Below the pieces are notes generated by a model, which worked only from the letters and a program-made list of their open reading frames with translations, ran no database searches and was not told the origin of the DNA. The position numbers and the translations under genes were made by a program. Below, piece by piece: positions 23,164-32,392 of a stretch of 64,000 bases of DNA. The stretch's first letter is position 1. Every line of letters starts with the position of its first letter. This DNA comes from Cecembia lonarensis LW9 (GTDB lineage: Bacteria > Bacteroidota > Bacteroidia > Cytophagales > Cyclobacteriaceae), in NCBI RefSeq assembly GCF_000298295.1, contig NZ_AMGM01000003.1, forward strand, positions 1 through 64,000. The letters are read 5' to 3'.

Positions 23164-25980
23164 TTAATTGTTATCATCCACCAATTCCAAGCCTTGCCTC
23201 ATGCCTTTCTCTATAGCCGGGACTCCTCTCTGCATCCAAAGCGGCATGGGGGCATCTTTGAGATAGTGGTCAAAAAACTGCATCATCCTGGTTTGGAAAT
23301 CAATACGGTTTTCCCTTTTTACCGGCCAGTGCGGTTCCCCGTTGTAATTCAACATCCAGGTTGGCTTATTCAACCTCCTCATGGCCAAGTACATTTCAAT
23401 ACCCTGATACCAGGGTACTGCACCATCTGCATCATTATGGAGCAGTAGCATAGGTGTCTCTATTTTATTGGCAAAAAAGAGCGGGGAATTCTCTAGGTAA
23501 GGCAAAGGGTTCTCCCAAAGACTCACACCTAGTCTGGACTGTGCTTTTTCGTATTGGAACATCCTTGCAAGTCCAGACTCCCATCGAATACCTCCATAAG
23601 CACTGGTCATATTTGCAACAATTGCACCCGCCTCTGCTGCCCTGAACATATTGGTGCGTGTCAGGATATAGGCTGTCTGGTACCCACTCCAACTGTGTCC
23701 TTGAATACCAACCCTGTCCTTATCCACAAAACCCTGAGCAATCAAATGACTGACTCCAGGTATGATACAGTTAAAAGCACTCTCTCCAGGGTAACCTGTT
23801 TGATAGACTATATCAGGAATAAAAATCAGGTAATCATTGCTCACATACATGGTTCTATGGACCAATGATCTTATCGGCTCAGGCTTATGGTGCTGATGAA
23901 TGGTATTGGAAAAACGTTCATAATAGACCACCACCATAGGATATTTTTTATTGGGATCAAAATTCTCAGGTTTGTAGAGGATGCCCTCCAAGGGTATATT
24001 GTCCAAAGAGTTCCATTTCACAATTTCAGCAGTTCCCCAAAGGTAATTGCCCTGTTGAGGGTTAGCCTGTGTCACTTTTCTCGCCTTTCCAAAGCTCATA
24101 TCAGCCACATGCAAGTCAGGAAACTCTTGAAAGTTCTCCCTACTGTACAACAATACATCTGCTGATTTGGCTTTTTGCAGCAGATTGTACCTATGGGCAG
24201 TTTTCACCAGCATTTCAGGGTTGGCTTTTCCCTTTTCCCATCTGGCAAATCCAGCATCTTTATTTCCCTCTTCAAAAACAGACAATAACAGTTCAGTACT
24301 GAGATCGATCATGCGCTCCTCGGGATCCAGCTTTTCATAGCGGTAAACCCTTTGGTTCTCCCTGCCATTTTTGGTAATCCTTACTGCGGTTTTTTCTCCT
24401 TTTGGATCCAACTGCCAGATATCATAGCGGTCATAAACCAGAACAAACTCCTCTCCAGTACTCCAGCCTGCCACGCCATAGGGAGAAGGGAAGTCAGGAA
24501 CATCTGTCAGTTCATTGCCAAAGGAAACATCAAGTCCTTCGGTAAGATTTACCGTTTCCCCTGTAGCAAGTCCATGGGCATACCATGCTATGTCCGGGCT
24601 ACTGTACCAAAACACATAACCTCCATCAGGAGAAAGCCTTGGCATACCTTTGATCTCCGCTTCAATCAGTCTTGGTGTTCCGGTATTGAGATCAATGGCA
24701 TAAATATCATTGTAGGCACTGATATCCCAGGTCCTCATCATTCGGTACGCCCTGTCATCCATACCCAAAGCTATTCCAGCTTTCCCCTCCTCATCCACTC
24801 TTATTTCTGAAATTTCAGGGCTACCCAACTGGACCAGTTTTCGATCATTAAGGTCAATCCATGCCAAATAACTTCTCTTTCTTTCTCTATCTGCTCTTAC
24901 ATTTTGTTCCGGATAAATGTAATCATCCTGCCAATGCCATACTTCAACTTGCACCATCTCTTCAGGCAAAAGTGTAGTATCCATAAGGATAGGTGGTGGA
25001 TTTGTACCTAAAAAGAGGCGCTCTCCGGATTTAGAAAAATAGGGCCTGAAGTTATCCGATACCAACCAATTTTCCGGAATACCAGCCGTATTTTCATCTG
25101 CGATTTGCTCAGCGGCCTCCATCCCTTTTTTCCAGTACATCAACTTAGGCTGCCTTAACAAAGCCTTAGTCGTATCCATATCTGCCACAAAAGCCAATTG
25201 TTCTCCTGCTTCATCCAAGCTTAGGAATTTGAATTTATATTTGGAATGGGCCTCTAAAAGAAGGCTGGTCTTGGCTTCTTCCAAATCATGCCAGAAAATA
25301 CCCGCCTGTCCGCCTTTATCATTTCCAGTACTGTAAAAGACAAGGGCATTCCCTTTCTCAGAAAAGGTGAAATCCTTGACATAATCAAATTTCAACTCAC
25401 TTCTATCCTTTAGGTTGATCAAAACCAATGGATATCCATTGTCATCGGAAACTTTCTTCGGTTTGGTGTCATTACCCTCACTTTCCCCTTCAGCTTCCAA
25501 GTTTTCAGACTGATAAGCCATCCAACCTCCTGACTTTGCAGGGATTTTGAAGGATTTTACCTGAGGAATTTTCACAACTTGGCGGCTTTGAAAATCGAAG
25601 ATTCCTAAGGAATCTTTCGGCATGTCTTCTTTCTTCTTCTTTAAGCGTCTAAGCTGGATAAGGCTGTCCTTTTGTGCTTTTATCAGAAACAGAGCATGCC
25701 TGCTATCTTCTGTAAGCTGAATATTAACAGCTCTCTGCACCTCGGTGACCTGATTACTTCCAAGGTTCAGGAAAACCAATTTACCGTCTCCATCCTCGGG
25801 ATTGAGCGTATAGGCCAGGTTTTTGCCATCAGGAGTCAACTGACGAAAGGTGATACTTTTCCACTCATCATAAGCGGCATGGGTCAGGGGCTTTTTAGCC
25901 ATCAGGGCCTGAGCCTTTCGCTGCCCAAAGGCAGGTAGCACCAGGCAAACCAAAAGGATCCCCACAAACAACTTCTTCAT
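23164..25980 (-). CDS. Secreted S9-family (prolyl oligopeptidase-type) peptidase
   Basis: 938 residues. Signal peptide MKKLFVGILLVCLVLPAFGQ, then a long beta-propeller region (TPDGKNLAYTL, LTEDSRHALFL, MPRLSPDGGYVFWYSS) and a C-terminal alpha/beta hydrolase. The catalytic triad is visible: Ser763 in GHSWSGYQ, Asp852 in LHNDADGAVP and His884 in GEPHWP. The family cuts short peptides, often behind Pro or at X-Ala; the large propeller limits access to oligopeptides. Location should be periplasmic or extracellular. Length is typical for the Bacteroidota subgroup annotated as S9 or acyl-peptide hydrolase-like. It ends in a good terminator. Confidence 0.9.
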   Translation of the reverse strand: MKKLFVGILLVCLVLPAFGQRKAQALMAKKPLTHAAYDEWKSITFRQLTPDGKNLAYTLNPEDGDGKLVFLNLGSNQVTEVQRAVNIQLTEDSRHALFLIKAQKDSLIQLRRLKKKKEDMPKDSLGIFDFQSRQVVKIPQVKSFKIPAKSGGWMAYQSENLEAEGESEGNDTKPKKVSDDNGYPLVLINLKDRSELKFDYVKDFTFSEKGNALVFYSTGNDKGGQAGIFWHDLEEAKTSLLLEAHSKYKFKFLSLDEAGEQLAFVADMDTTKALLRQPKLMYWKKGMEAAEQIADENTAGIPENWLVSDNFRPYFSKSGERLFLGTNPPPILMDTTLLPEEMVQVEVWHWQDDYIYPEQNVRADRERKRSYLAWIDLNDRKLVQLGSPEISEIRVDEEGKAGIALGMDDRAYRMMRTWDISAYNDIYAIDLNTGTPRLIEAEIKGMPRLSPDGGYVFWYSSPDIAWYAHGLATGETVNLTEGLDVSFGNELTDVPDFPSPYGVAGWSTGEEFVLVYDRYDIWQLDPKGEKTAVRITKNGRENQRVYRYEKLDPEERMIDLSTELLLSVFEEGNKDAGFARWEKGKANPEMLVKTAHRYNLLQKAKSADVLLYSRENFQEFPDLHVADMSFGKARKVTQANPQQGNYLWGTAEIVKWNSLDNIPLEGILYKPENFDPNKKYPMVVVYYERFSNTIHQHHKPEPIRSLVHRTMYVSNDYLIFIPDIVYQTGYPGESAFNCIIPGVSHLIAQGFVDKDRVGIQGHSWSGYQTAYILTRTNMFRAAEAGAIVANMTSAYGGIRWESGLARMFQYEKAQSRLGVSLWENPLPYLENSPLFFANKIETPMLLLHNDADGAVPWYQGIEMYLAMRRLNKPTWMLNYNGEPHWPVKRENRIDFQTRMMQFFDHYLKDAPMPLWMQRGVPAIEKGMRQGLELVDDNN

Positions 25981-26345
25981 ATATCAATATTTTGATTCAT
26001 TCTTTGAAATTAGAGCAATCCTAAAAAATAAAAAAACCGCTAATCCTTTTTTGGGAAAAGCGGGGAGATTTGAAGGGGGAAGTCGAAAATCGGAAGGAGT
26101 AGCTAAACCATTAAGGAATTAAGGTTTTTTAAGGGATTCATAAAGAGACAAGGCAAGAGGAGAAAGGGGAAAGGGGAAAGGAGAAAGGGGGATTTCGGAG
26201 ATTTTGAACAATTAAGGAGTTGAGAGACAATTTTCTTATTCGGAAATCTCGACTCCAAGGGAGTCGAACTCTAGAGAAGAAAGTATAATAAGTGTCAAAT
26301 AAAATCAGGACGTGACACAAACAGCTAGATCTTTTTAACCGCTTA
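25981..26345. other. Intergenic region with GA-rich repeat sequence
   Basis: No gene is supported. Near 26015-26055 a CCGCT...AGCGG stem with a T-run on the minus strand may end the barrel gene at 26346. Then follow AACCATTAAGGAATTAAGG, AAGGGATTCATAAAGAGACA and strongly GA-rich sequence (GAGAAAGGGGAAAGGGGAAA), similar in type and partly in wording to 12890-12990. Confidence 0.55.
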
Positions 26346-26798
26346 TTACCTAAAACTGTAGCGAATACCAATATTGGACCTCAAGTTAAAATACTCATTA
26401 CTTAAAAATACATTCGGTGAAGCTTCCAATAAAAAGGCAAACCTTCTGTGGTTTTCAAATGGCATGATGCTAAACCCTACAGGTATGCCCAACCGAATAG
26501 AATCATAGAAATAGTAGCCAGCCATAAAACCTACATGGAAATTGAACCAATCATCTTGAAACAGATTTCTGTGGACAGCACCTTCTATACCAAAATTTGT
26601 TTCCAGGATATCGGTAGCCTGAAACCTAAGGTCCCCAAAATACTTTTGGTTCAGATCGGTACCTATGGCCACCTGACCTACCAATCCTGAGTGATGAATC
26701 CCCACATGCGTGGGTCTCAGTTTACTTTGCGCTTCTGCCTGAAAACAAATGAAGGTAGAGAACACCACAAGAATGAGTAGACGTTTTAGAAAAATCAT
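26346..26798 (-). CDS. Small outer-membrane beta-barrel protein
   Basis: 150 residues. A signal peptide (LKRLLILVVFSTFICFQAEA) is followed by barrel-like strands: FGDLRFQATDILETNFGIEG, FNFHVGFMAGYYFYDSIRL, IPVGFSIMPF, and a final NIGIRYSFR ending in Phe-Arg, close to the terminal aromatic typical of outer-membrane barrels. No family is assigned. Monocistronic. Confidence 0.6.
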   Translation of the reverse strand: MIFLKRLLILVVFSTFICFQAEAQSKLRPTHVGIHHSGLVGQVAIGTDLNQKYFGDLRFQATDILETNFGIEGAVHRNLFQDDWFNFHVGFMAGYYFYDSIRLGIPVGFSIMPFENHRRFAFLLEASPNVFLSNEYFNLRSNIGIRYSFR

Positions 26799-26896
26799 AT
26801 AATTTAAAATTTAGACATACGTCGAAGGTAGTAGTTTTTTTTCCTAAACAAAAAATCTCCAAAAAGCTATTTCAAAAAAAAATGTAATTTTGGGGA

Positions 26897-26934
26897 TTAA
26901 AATCTCCATATATATGTATATTAAGAGATTATAA
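26897..26934. promoter_or_regulatory. Dyad element in front of the third ATPase
   Basis: TTAAAATCTC (26897-26906) and GAGATTATAA (26925-26934) are inverted copies with one mismatch, around CATATATATG, itself a palindrome. The right arm ends 9 nt before the ATG at 26944. Position matches the palindromes of the two other ATPases, but the sequence differs. Confidence 0.5.
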
Positions 26935-26943
26935 CCACTAGAT

Positions 26944-28083
26944 ATGCAAATAAACCGAGTACTCCAAGAGGAATTAACCAAAAGAGTGGACTGGAAAAAA
27001 GCAATTATCCTTCTTGGTCCAAGACAGGCGGGAAAAACAACTTTAGTGAAATCCTTGGCTCAACAATTGGATCAAGAGTTTTTACTATTAACCGGGGATG
27101 AAGCACAAACCGTTAGATTTTTATCAAATGCTAATTTAGAATTCTTAAAAAGCTTCATAGGTAAGTCTAAAGTTATAATCATAGATGAGGCTCAGCGAAT
27201 CCCAAATATAGGATTGACACTGAAACTCATGATTGACCACTTTTCTGGCATACAGCTAATTGTTACAGGATCTTCCTCTCTAGAGTTGGCAAGCTCTGTT
27301 CACGAGCCTCTCACAGGTCGAAAGTGGGAATATAAATTACTTCCAATCTCATGGGAAGAATTGATAGCTTGGCAAGGATTAGCAAAGACTTTAACCAAAC
27401 TTGAGAACCTACTGGTTTTTGGTTCTTATCCTGAAATTATTACACATCCTGGAGAAGAAATCCCTTTACTTCAAAATCTTTCCTCAAGCTACCTATACAA
27501 AGACCTCTTGAATTTTCATGGGATAAGGAAGCCTGAATTACTAGGTAAAATTCTTCAAGCATTAGCCTGGCAGGTAGGTTCTGAGGTCAGTTACAATGAA
27601 CTTAGTAGGACAGTCCAAGCTGATAAGGCTACCGTTTCAGCCTACATAGACTTATTGGAAAAGGCTTTTATTATTTTTAGACTTAACCCGTACAGTAGAA
27701 ATTTAAGATCTGAAATCAGCAGTAGTAGGAAAATATACTTTAGCGATAATGGGATGAGGAATTCAATTGTCGGGAATTATTCCCCACTGAGTAATAGAAA
27801 TGATATCGGACAATTATGGGAGAATTTTTTAATAACAGAACGTCAAAAACTGCTCAACTACCATGGCTTTCATGGAAAAACATATTTCTGGAGGACCAGC
27901 AGGGGACAAGAAATAGACTATATTGAAGAAATTGATGGGCAAATCTATGCTTTTGAATTCAAATGGAACCCAAAGGCAAAATCAAAATTTCCAAGCAGTT
28001 TCTTAGAAGCCTACAACCCAGTACTTACCCAAACAATCCACCAAGAAAATTTCTGGCAATGGTTAGGCACCTATCCATATTAG
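26944..28083 (+). CDS. ATP-binding protein with DUF4143 domain
   Basis: 379 residues. Walker A LLGPRQAGKTTLVKS lies at about 23-37, Walker B KVIIIDEAQRIPN, then IVTGSSSLELAS and PLTGRKWEYKLLPIS. The winged-helix-like part follows (VSYNELSRTVQADKATVSAYI). The C-terminal nuclease-like part reads RGQEIDYIEEIDG and AFEFKWNPK. This belongs to the same broad family as 2792-3961 and 14699-15892 but the nuclease motif is changed (EFKW instead of EIKSG). Monocistronic, preceded by a dyad element. Biological role unknown. Confidence 0.88.
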   Translation: MQINRVLQEELTKRVDWKKAIILLGPRQAGKTTLVKSLAQQLDQEFLLLTGDEAQTVRFLSNANLEFLKSFIGKSKVIIIDEAQRIPNIGLTLKLMIDHFSGIQLIVTGSSSLELASSVHEPLTGRKWEYKLLPISWEELIAWQGLAKTLTKLENLLVFGSYPEIITHPGEEIPLLQNLSSSYLYKDLLNFHGIRKPELLGKILQALAWQVGSEVSYNELSRTVQADKATVSAYIDLLEKAFIIFRLNPYSRNLRSEISSSRKIYFSDNGMRNSIVGNYSPLSNRNDIGQLWENFLITERQKLLNYHGFHGKTYFWRTSRGQEIDYIEEIDGQIYAFEFKWNPKAKSKFPSSFLEAYNPVLTQTIHQENFWQWLGTYPY

Positions 28084-28135
28084 CAACGGCAATTGTATTA
28101 GATTTTTCTTCCGCGGTCCGCCCCCTTTCGGCATG

Positions 28136-30658
28136 TCATGAAGCCCTTAAAATTTCCATAGGAGGCTTCTTGATGATTTTGCTTCCATTGAGCCAACCCA
28201 ACAAAATCGTCAGGAGGGTAATGGCACCATAAACGATCAAAGCTTCCTCATAAGCCCCTCTGAATGGCAATTGAAAAACAAACTTACTGAGTAAAAAGGT
28301 GGCCAAGAAGGACAATAAGATGCCACTCAGGGATGCTAAGGAACCCAAAAAGAAATATTCCATGGTATTGATCTTGGTCACTGTACCACTGCTGGCCCCA
28401 ATGGTTCTCAACAAAATACTTTCCCGCATTCTTTGGTACTTACTGATGATCAGAGAACTGATCAATACCAAAATCCCAGTGACGATACTGAACAGTGCCA
28501 TAAATTGGATCACAAAGCTGATTTTCCCGAGAATTTCCTCCAAGGTCTCGACAATGGCTCCCAAATTCACTACGGAAATATTGGGGAATTCCCGGACCAC
28601 TTCTGCTTGGATATCCGCCGACTGCCTGTCATTTTTCGTTTTTGTAATCAGTACATGGAATTTCGGGGCATTGGCCAATACATTGTCTGGAAAAAGCACC
28701 AGAAAATTCGTAGAAACCTGATTGAACTTGATATCTCTAAAGCTTCCTACATAAGTAGTGATTCTTCTCCCCTGCACATTAAAGACAATCTCATCCCCTA
28801 GATTGATCCCTGTCCTTTCTGCATAACCCTCATCCAGGGAGATAAACACCGAATCCCCCGGCTGTTCGTAGGGACGAAGTTCTCCTTTTACCAAACGCTC
28901 AGAACTGATCAGACTGTCCCTGTAAGTTACCCTGAATTCCCGATTATAAAGGTTTCTAGATCTTCGTAATTCATCTGGCAAGGTATCATTGGCCTTTCTG
29001 CTCAAGCCATTAATGGACTCCAGTCCCATCGTCACAATTGGCACCTGCTGAAGAATGGGCAAGCCTTTATTTTCTATTTTTGCTTTGACTGCTTCCACTT
29101 GATGTGTCTGTATATCAAAAAGCAACATATTGGGTTGGTCGTCCTTATCAGCCAACCTCGCTTCATCCAACAATTGATTTTGCACGAAAAACAGGGTGCT
29201 GATCATGGCTGTGCCCAGACCAATGGTAGCAATCAAGGCCACGGTCTGATTATTGGGGCGGTACAGGTTAGAGAGGGACTGCCTGATGGTATACCTCAAG
29301 GATATGGGCAGATTTTTCCGGATCAGCCACATGATTCCCAAGGCTACCGCCCAGAGACTCAAAAATGCAAAAATCACAAAACCCGTAAAGCCTAAAGCCA
29401 CTTTCCAACCCCCTATTAACAGCCAACTAAACCCAAAAATAAAAACTACAATACCTACGATCACCATCCATCTTGCCGCATCTTTGCCCATTTTCACTTC
29501 TCCTTCTTCTGGACGTAAAGTGGCCATTGGTGATACTTTTCTGATTTTCAATAAGGGCAATAGTGCAAATAAAACCGAAACGAGTAAGCCCGTCAGAATC
29601 CCAAATCCTATACTTGCCCAAGAGACCCGAAAGCTTACCTCCACCGGTAAAAAATCAGCAAATATAGCAGGAAGAATAAATTGCAAGGCGGATCCTAAGA
29701 AGGCCCCTACCGTTGCTCCAATCAAACCCATAATCAAGATCTGAAACAGATAAATACCGATCGCTGATCTGGAGGAAACTCCCAAACACCTGAGTACAGC
29801 TACAGATGGCAATTTCTCCTTTACAAAAACATTGACGGCACTCGCAACCCCCACGCAACCTAACAACAAAGCAATAAATGCCACCAAGCTGAGAAAGTTA
29901 CCTAGGTTTTCAAATGACCTTCCTGTACGTTTTCTTCTTTCATCCACTGTATCGGCACTGATTTTATCATCCTCCCAAACAGCCTCATTTAATTTTATCA
30001 ATTCACCGGGATTCACCGACTCCGGCAATTCATAATAGCGCTCATAGCGCAAACGGCTGCCATACTGTATCAGGCCTGTAGCCTCCACATATTCCATAGG
30101 AATATAGACTGCAGGTGCCACCGTGGCCGTAATACCTGTTTGCCCAGGCACCTTGTCCAGCTCCCCATCTATCACAAAAGCCAGTTCCCCCACCTTGATG
30201 CTGTCTCCAACGACTGCATTGAATTGGGCCATAAGAATTTTTTCCACCAAAGCCTTTCTACCTCCCTGTCGGAAAGTACTTTCAGCCGATTCGGGAACTG
30301 TTTCCAGCTTTCCATAAAAAGGGAAATCCCCTTCCAAAGCCCTGACCTGAGTCAAGCGGCTTTCTCCCGATTCCGGAAAAACCACCATACTGGCAAAATT
30401 GACTTCATTGGCTATATTCAAGGCCAAAGTATCCGGTCCTTGGACCCCTATTGGACTGCTTTTGCTGAGTACCAAATCCGCTCCTAGCAACTCCTTGGAC
30501 TGCTGATCAATGTCCTTTTTCAAATTTTCCCCAAAAGAACTAATACCCACCAAGGCCGCAATCCCTACCACCATGGAAGACACAAATAATAATAGGCGCG
30601 AGAAATTCTTTCTAAAATCCCGTAACGCCATTTTTATGATCCATGAAAAATCAACCAT
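28136..30658 (-). CDS. ybbP: ABC transporter permease, FtsX/YbbP family
   Basis: The ATG at 30658 (MVDFSWIIKMALRDFRKNF) overlaps the upstream ATPase gene by 8 nt; the frame runs on upstream to 30739 inside that gene. About 840 residues. Two FtsX-like halves are visible: an N-terminal membrane helix (LLLFVSSMVVGIAALVGISS), a periplasmic MacB-type domain, helices such as FLSLVAFIALLLGCVGVASA, then a second set ending LLTILLGWLNGSKIIKK. This is the YbbP arrangement of about ten helices. With YbbA it forms a mechanotransmission-type ABC complex. Divergent to it lies a TesA-like esterase, as in E. coli. Confidence 0.85.
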   Translation of the reverse strand: MVDFSWIIKMALRDFRKNFSRLLLFVSSMVVGIAALVGISSFGENLKKDIDQQSKELLGADLVLSKSSPIGVQGPDTLALNIANEVNFASMVVFPESGESRLTQVRALEGDFPFYGKLETVPESAESTFRQGGRKALVEKILMAQFNAVVGDSIKVGELAFVIDGELDKVPGQTGITATVAPAVYIPMEYVEATGLIQYGSRLRYERYYELPESVNPGELIKLNEAVWEDDKISADTVDERRKRTGRSFENLGNFLSLVAFIALLLGCVGVASAVNVFVKEKLPSVAVLRCLGVSSRSAIGIYLFQILIMGLIGATVGAFLGSALQFILPAIFADFLPVEVSFRVSWASIGFGILTGLLVSVLFALLPLLKIRKVSPMATLRPEEGEVKMGKDAARWMVIVGIVVFIFGFSWLLIGGWKVALGFTGFVIFAFLSLWAVALGIMWLIRKNLPISLRYTIRQSLSNLYRPNNQTVALIATIGLGTAMISTLFFVQNQLLDEARLADKDDQPNMLLFDIQTHQVEAVKAKIENKGLPILQQVPIVTMGLESINGLSRKANDTLPDELRRSRNLYNREFRVTYRDSLISSERLVKGELRPYEQPGDSVFISLDEGYAERTGINLGDEIVFNVQGRRITTYVGSFRDIKFNQVSTNFLVLFPDNVLANAPKFHVLITKTKNDRQSADIQAEVVREFPNISVVNLGAIVETLEEILGKISFVIQFMALFSIVTGILVLISSLIISKYQRMRESILLRTIGASSGTVTKINTMEYFFLGSLASLSGILLSFLATFLLSKFVFQLPFRGAYEEALIVYGAITLLTILLGWLNGSKIIKKPPMEILRAS

Positions 30659-31328
30659 GTTTATCCTCCTGTATTTTTCCGCCTTTGATGCGGATAATTC
30701 TATTGGTCCTTTTCGCCAGCTCAGGGTCGTGTGTAACAAGCACCAAGGTTGTCCCCTGCTCCTTATTTAAATCAAAAATCAGATCCTCTATCATGTCTCC
30801 CGTCTCCGTATCCAGATTACCAGTAGGTTCATCTGCAAAAAGAATCTTAGGTTCATTGGCAAAGGCCCTGGCAATGGAAACCCTTTGCTGTTCCCCTCCC
30901 GACAATTGTGTGGGATAGTGGGTCATCCTATCCCCCAAACCCACTTTTTCTAATAGTGTTTTCGCTTTCTCTTTGGCATCTTTTCGCCTTTTGAGCTCTA
31001 GAGGAACCATCACATTCTCCAAGGCAGTAAGGGTCGGCAAAAGCTGAAAATTCTGAAAAATGAATCCAACATATTGATTTCTTACCGCAGCCCTCTGGTC
31101 TTCATTCAATTTTTCAAAGGCATTGCCCTGAAGGACTACAGATCCTTCTGTAGCAGAATCCAGTCCCGCACATAACCCCAACAAAGTTGTCTTTCCACTG
31201 CCAGAAGGGCCAACAATGGCAATACTCTCTCCGGCTTGTATATCGAAATTGATTTGATCCAGTACGGTTAATTTTCTGCTTCCACTCTGATAGGTTTTGG
31301 AAACATTCTTCACGCTCAAAATGCTCAT
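30651..31328 (-). CDS. ybbA: ABC transporter ATP-binding protein (YbbA/LolD type)
   Basis: 225 residues with Walker A GPSGSGKTT (about 40-48), Q-loop FIFQNFQLLPTLTALENV, signature LSGGEQQRVSIARAFA, Walker B ILFADEPTGNLD and switch His in VLVTHDPELAK. It is of the MacB/LolD subfamily that energises FtsX-like permeases. The stop overlaps the start of the permease gene, so both are translated together. The divergent 170-bp region to the esterase gene should hold promoters in both directions. Confidence 0.9.
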   Translation of the reverse strand: MSILSVKNVSKTYQSGSRKLTVLDQINFDIQAGESIAIVGPSGSGKTTLLGLCAGLDSATEGSVVLQGNAFEKLNEDQRAAVRNQYVGFIFQNFQLLPTLTALENVMVPLELKRRKDAKEKAKTLLEKVGLGDRMTHYPTQLSGGEQQRVSIARAFANEPKILFADEPTGNLDTETGDMIEDLIFDLNKEQGTTLVLVTHDPELAKRTNRIIRIKGGKIQEDKHG

Positions 31329-31539
31329 GTAAAAGGAAAGTGTTTAGGAGTTCGGAAATTTAACAATATGAAACGGGAAAAAGGTTTATTCCGTTGGAAA
31401 TAAATCAAAACTCCAGTCAAATTAAGGCTTTGGAAAAAAGATAATTTGTAAATTAAACGGTCCTCAATAATTTGATTAATGGCCAATATTTTAGAAACCA
31501 ATGCATATTCCTACAAGTTATACATTCAGCATTTATCCC

Positions 31540-32217
31540 ATGAAGTCAATGAACCTTAAAAACTTGCTTCTTTTCCTTTTATTAATTGGATTTCTTTCTT
31601 GCTCGGCACCTAAAGAAGAGAAAAGCACTTCAATAGAAAGTCCAATTACACAAGAGGAAGCCGAGCAAAAAAAACTCATTCTATTTTTTGGCAATAGTCT
31701 CACTGCTGGCTATGGCATTGAGGAAGAAGATGCCTTTCCAGGACTGGTCGCTACCAAAATCGATAGTTTAAATTTGGAATATCGGGTCGTCAATGCGGGA
31801 CTGAGCGGAGAAACCACTGCCAGTGGATTAAGTAGACTGGATTGGTTTCTTGAGGAAGAGCCTGCTATTTTTATTTTGGAATTAGGAGCCAATGATGGAT
31901 TAAGAGGGATCAGTTTGGATGAAACCAAAAAGAATCTGAAGGCCATGATCCAGAAAGTAAGAGAACGGTTTCCTGATACTGTCATCATCTTGGCCGGCAT
32001 GCAGATACCGCCCAATATGGGACAAGCGTATACGGCTACTTTTGAGAAAATGTACCCTGAGGTAGCTAAAGAAGAAAAAGTACATCTGATCCCTTTTTTA
32101 TTGGAAGGGGTAGCGGGAGATGCTGAATTGAACCTTCCAGATGGCATCCATCCAACAGAAGCAGGGCATCAGATTGTTTTTAAGACCATCTGGCCTCACC
32201 TGGAAAATTATCTATAA
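31540..32217 (+). CDS. tesA: TesA-like SGNH esterase, lipoprotein
   Basis: Starts at 31540 (MKSMNLKNLL) or 31549; the frame opens at 31501. About 225 residues with a lipoprotein signal (LLLFLLLIGFLSCSAPKE, lipobox FLSC). SGNH blocks: FFGNSLTAGYG (nucleophile Ser, with Asn where E. coli TesA has Asp), NAGLSGETTASG, LELGANDGLRG and LPDGIHPTEAGH (Asp/His). The family comprises arylesterase, lysophospholipase and thioesterase activity. It is divergent from ybbA-ybbP, the neighbourhood known in E. coli, where TesA works with YbbAP. Here the enzyme is membrane-anchored rather than freely periplasmic. Confidence 0.88.
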   Translation: MKSMNLKNLLLFLLLIGFLSCSAPKEEKSTSIESPITQEEAEQKKLILFFGNSLTAGYGIEEEDAFPGLVATKIDSLNLEYRVVNAGLSGETTASGLSRLDWFLEEEPAIFILELGANDGLRGISLDETKKNLKAMIQKVRERFPDTVIILAGMQIPPNMGQAYTATFEKMYPEVAKEEKVHLIPFLLEGVAGDAELNLPDGIHPTEAGHQIVFKTIWPHLENYL

Positions 32218-32392
32218 AGGGCTATTCCCTCAGATACCTACGGTAAAGGTGTTTGTTTCCCCTCTAATTTCATCGCAGTATTTGACATTTTCAATACCAT
32301 CTGCTGCAGGTGCTTAACAATAAATAAGCTGAAATTTGAATATTTGATTTTTTTTACAAACTTGTAATACAATCGTAAAAATTTTATAAAAC

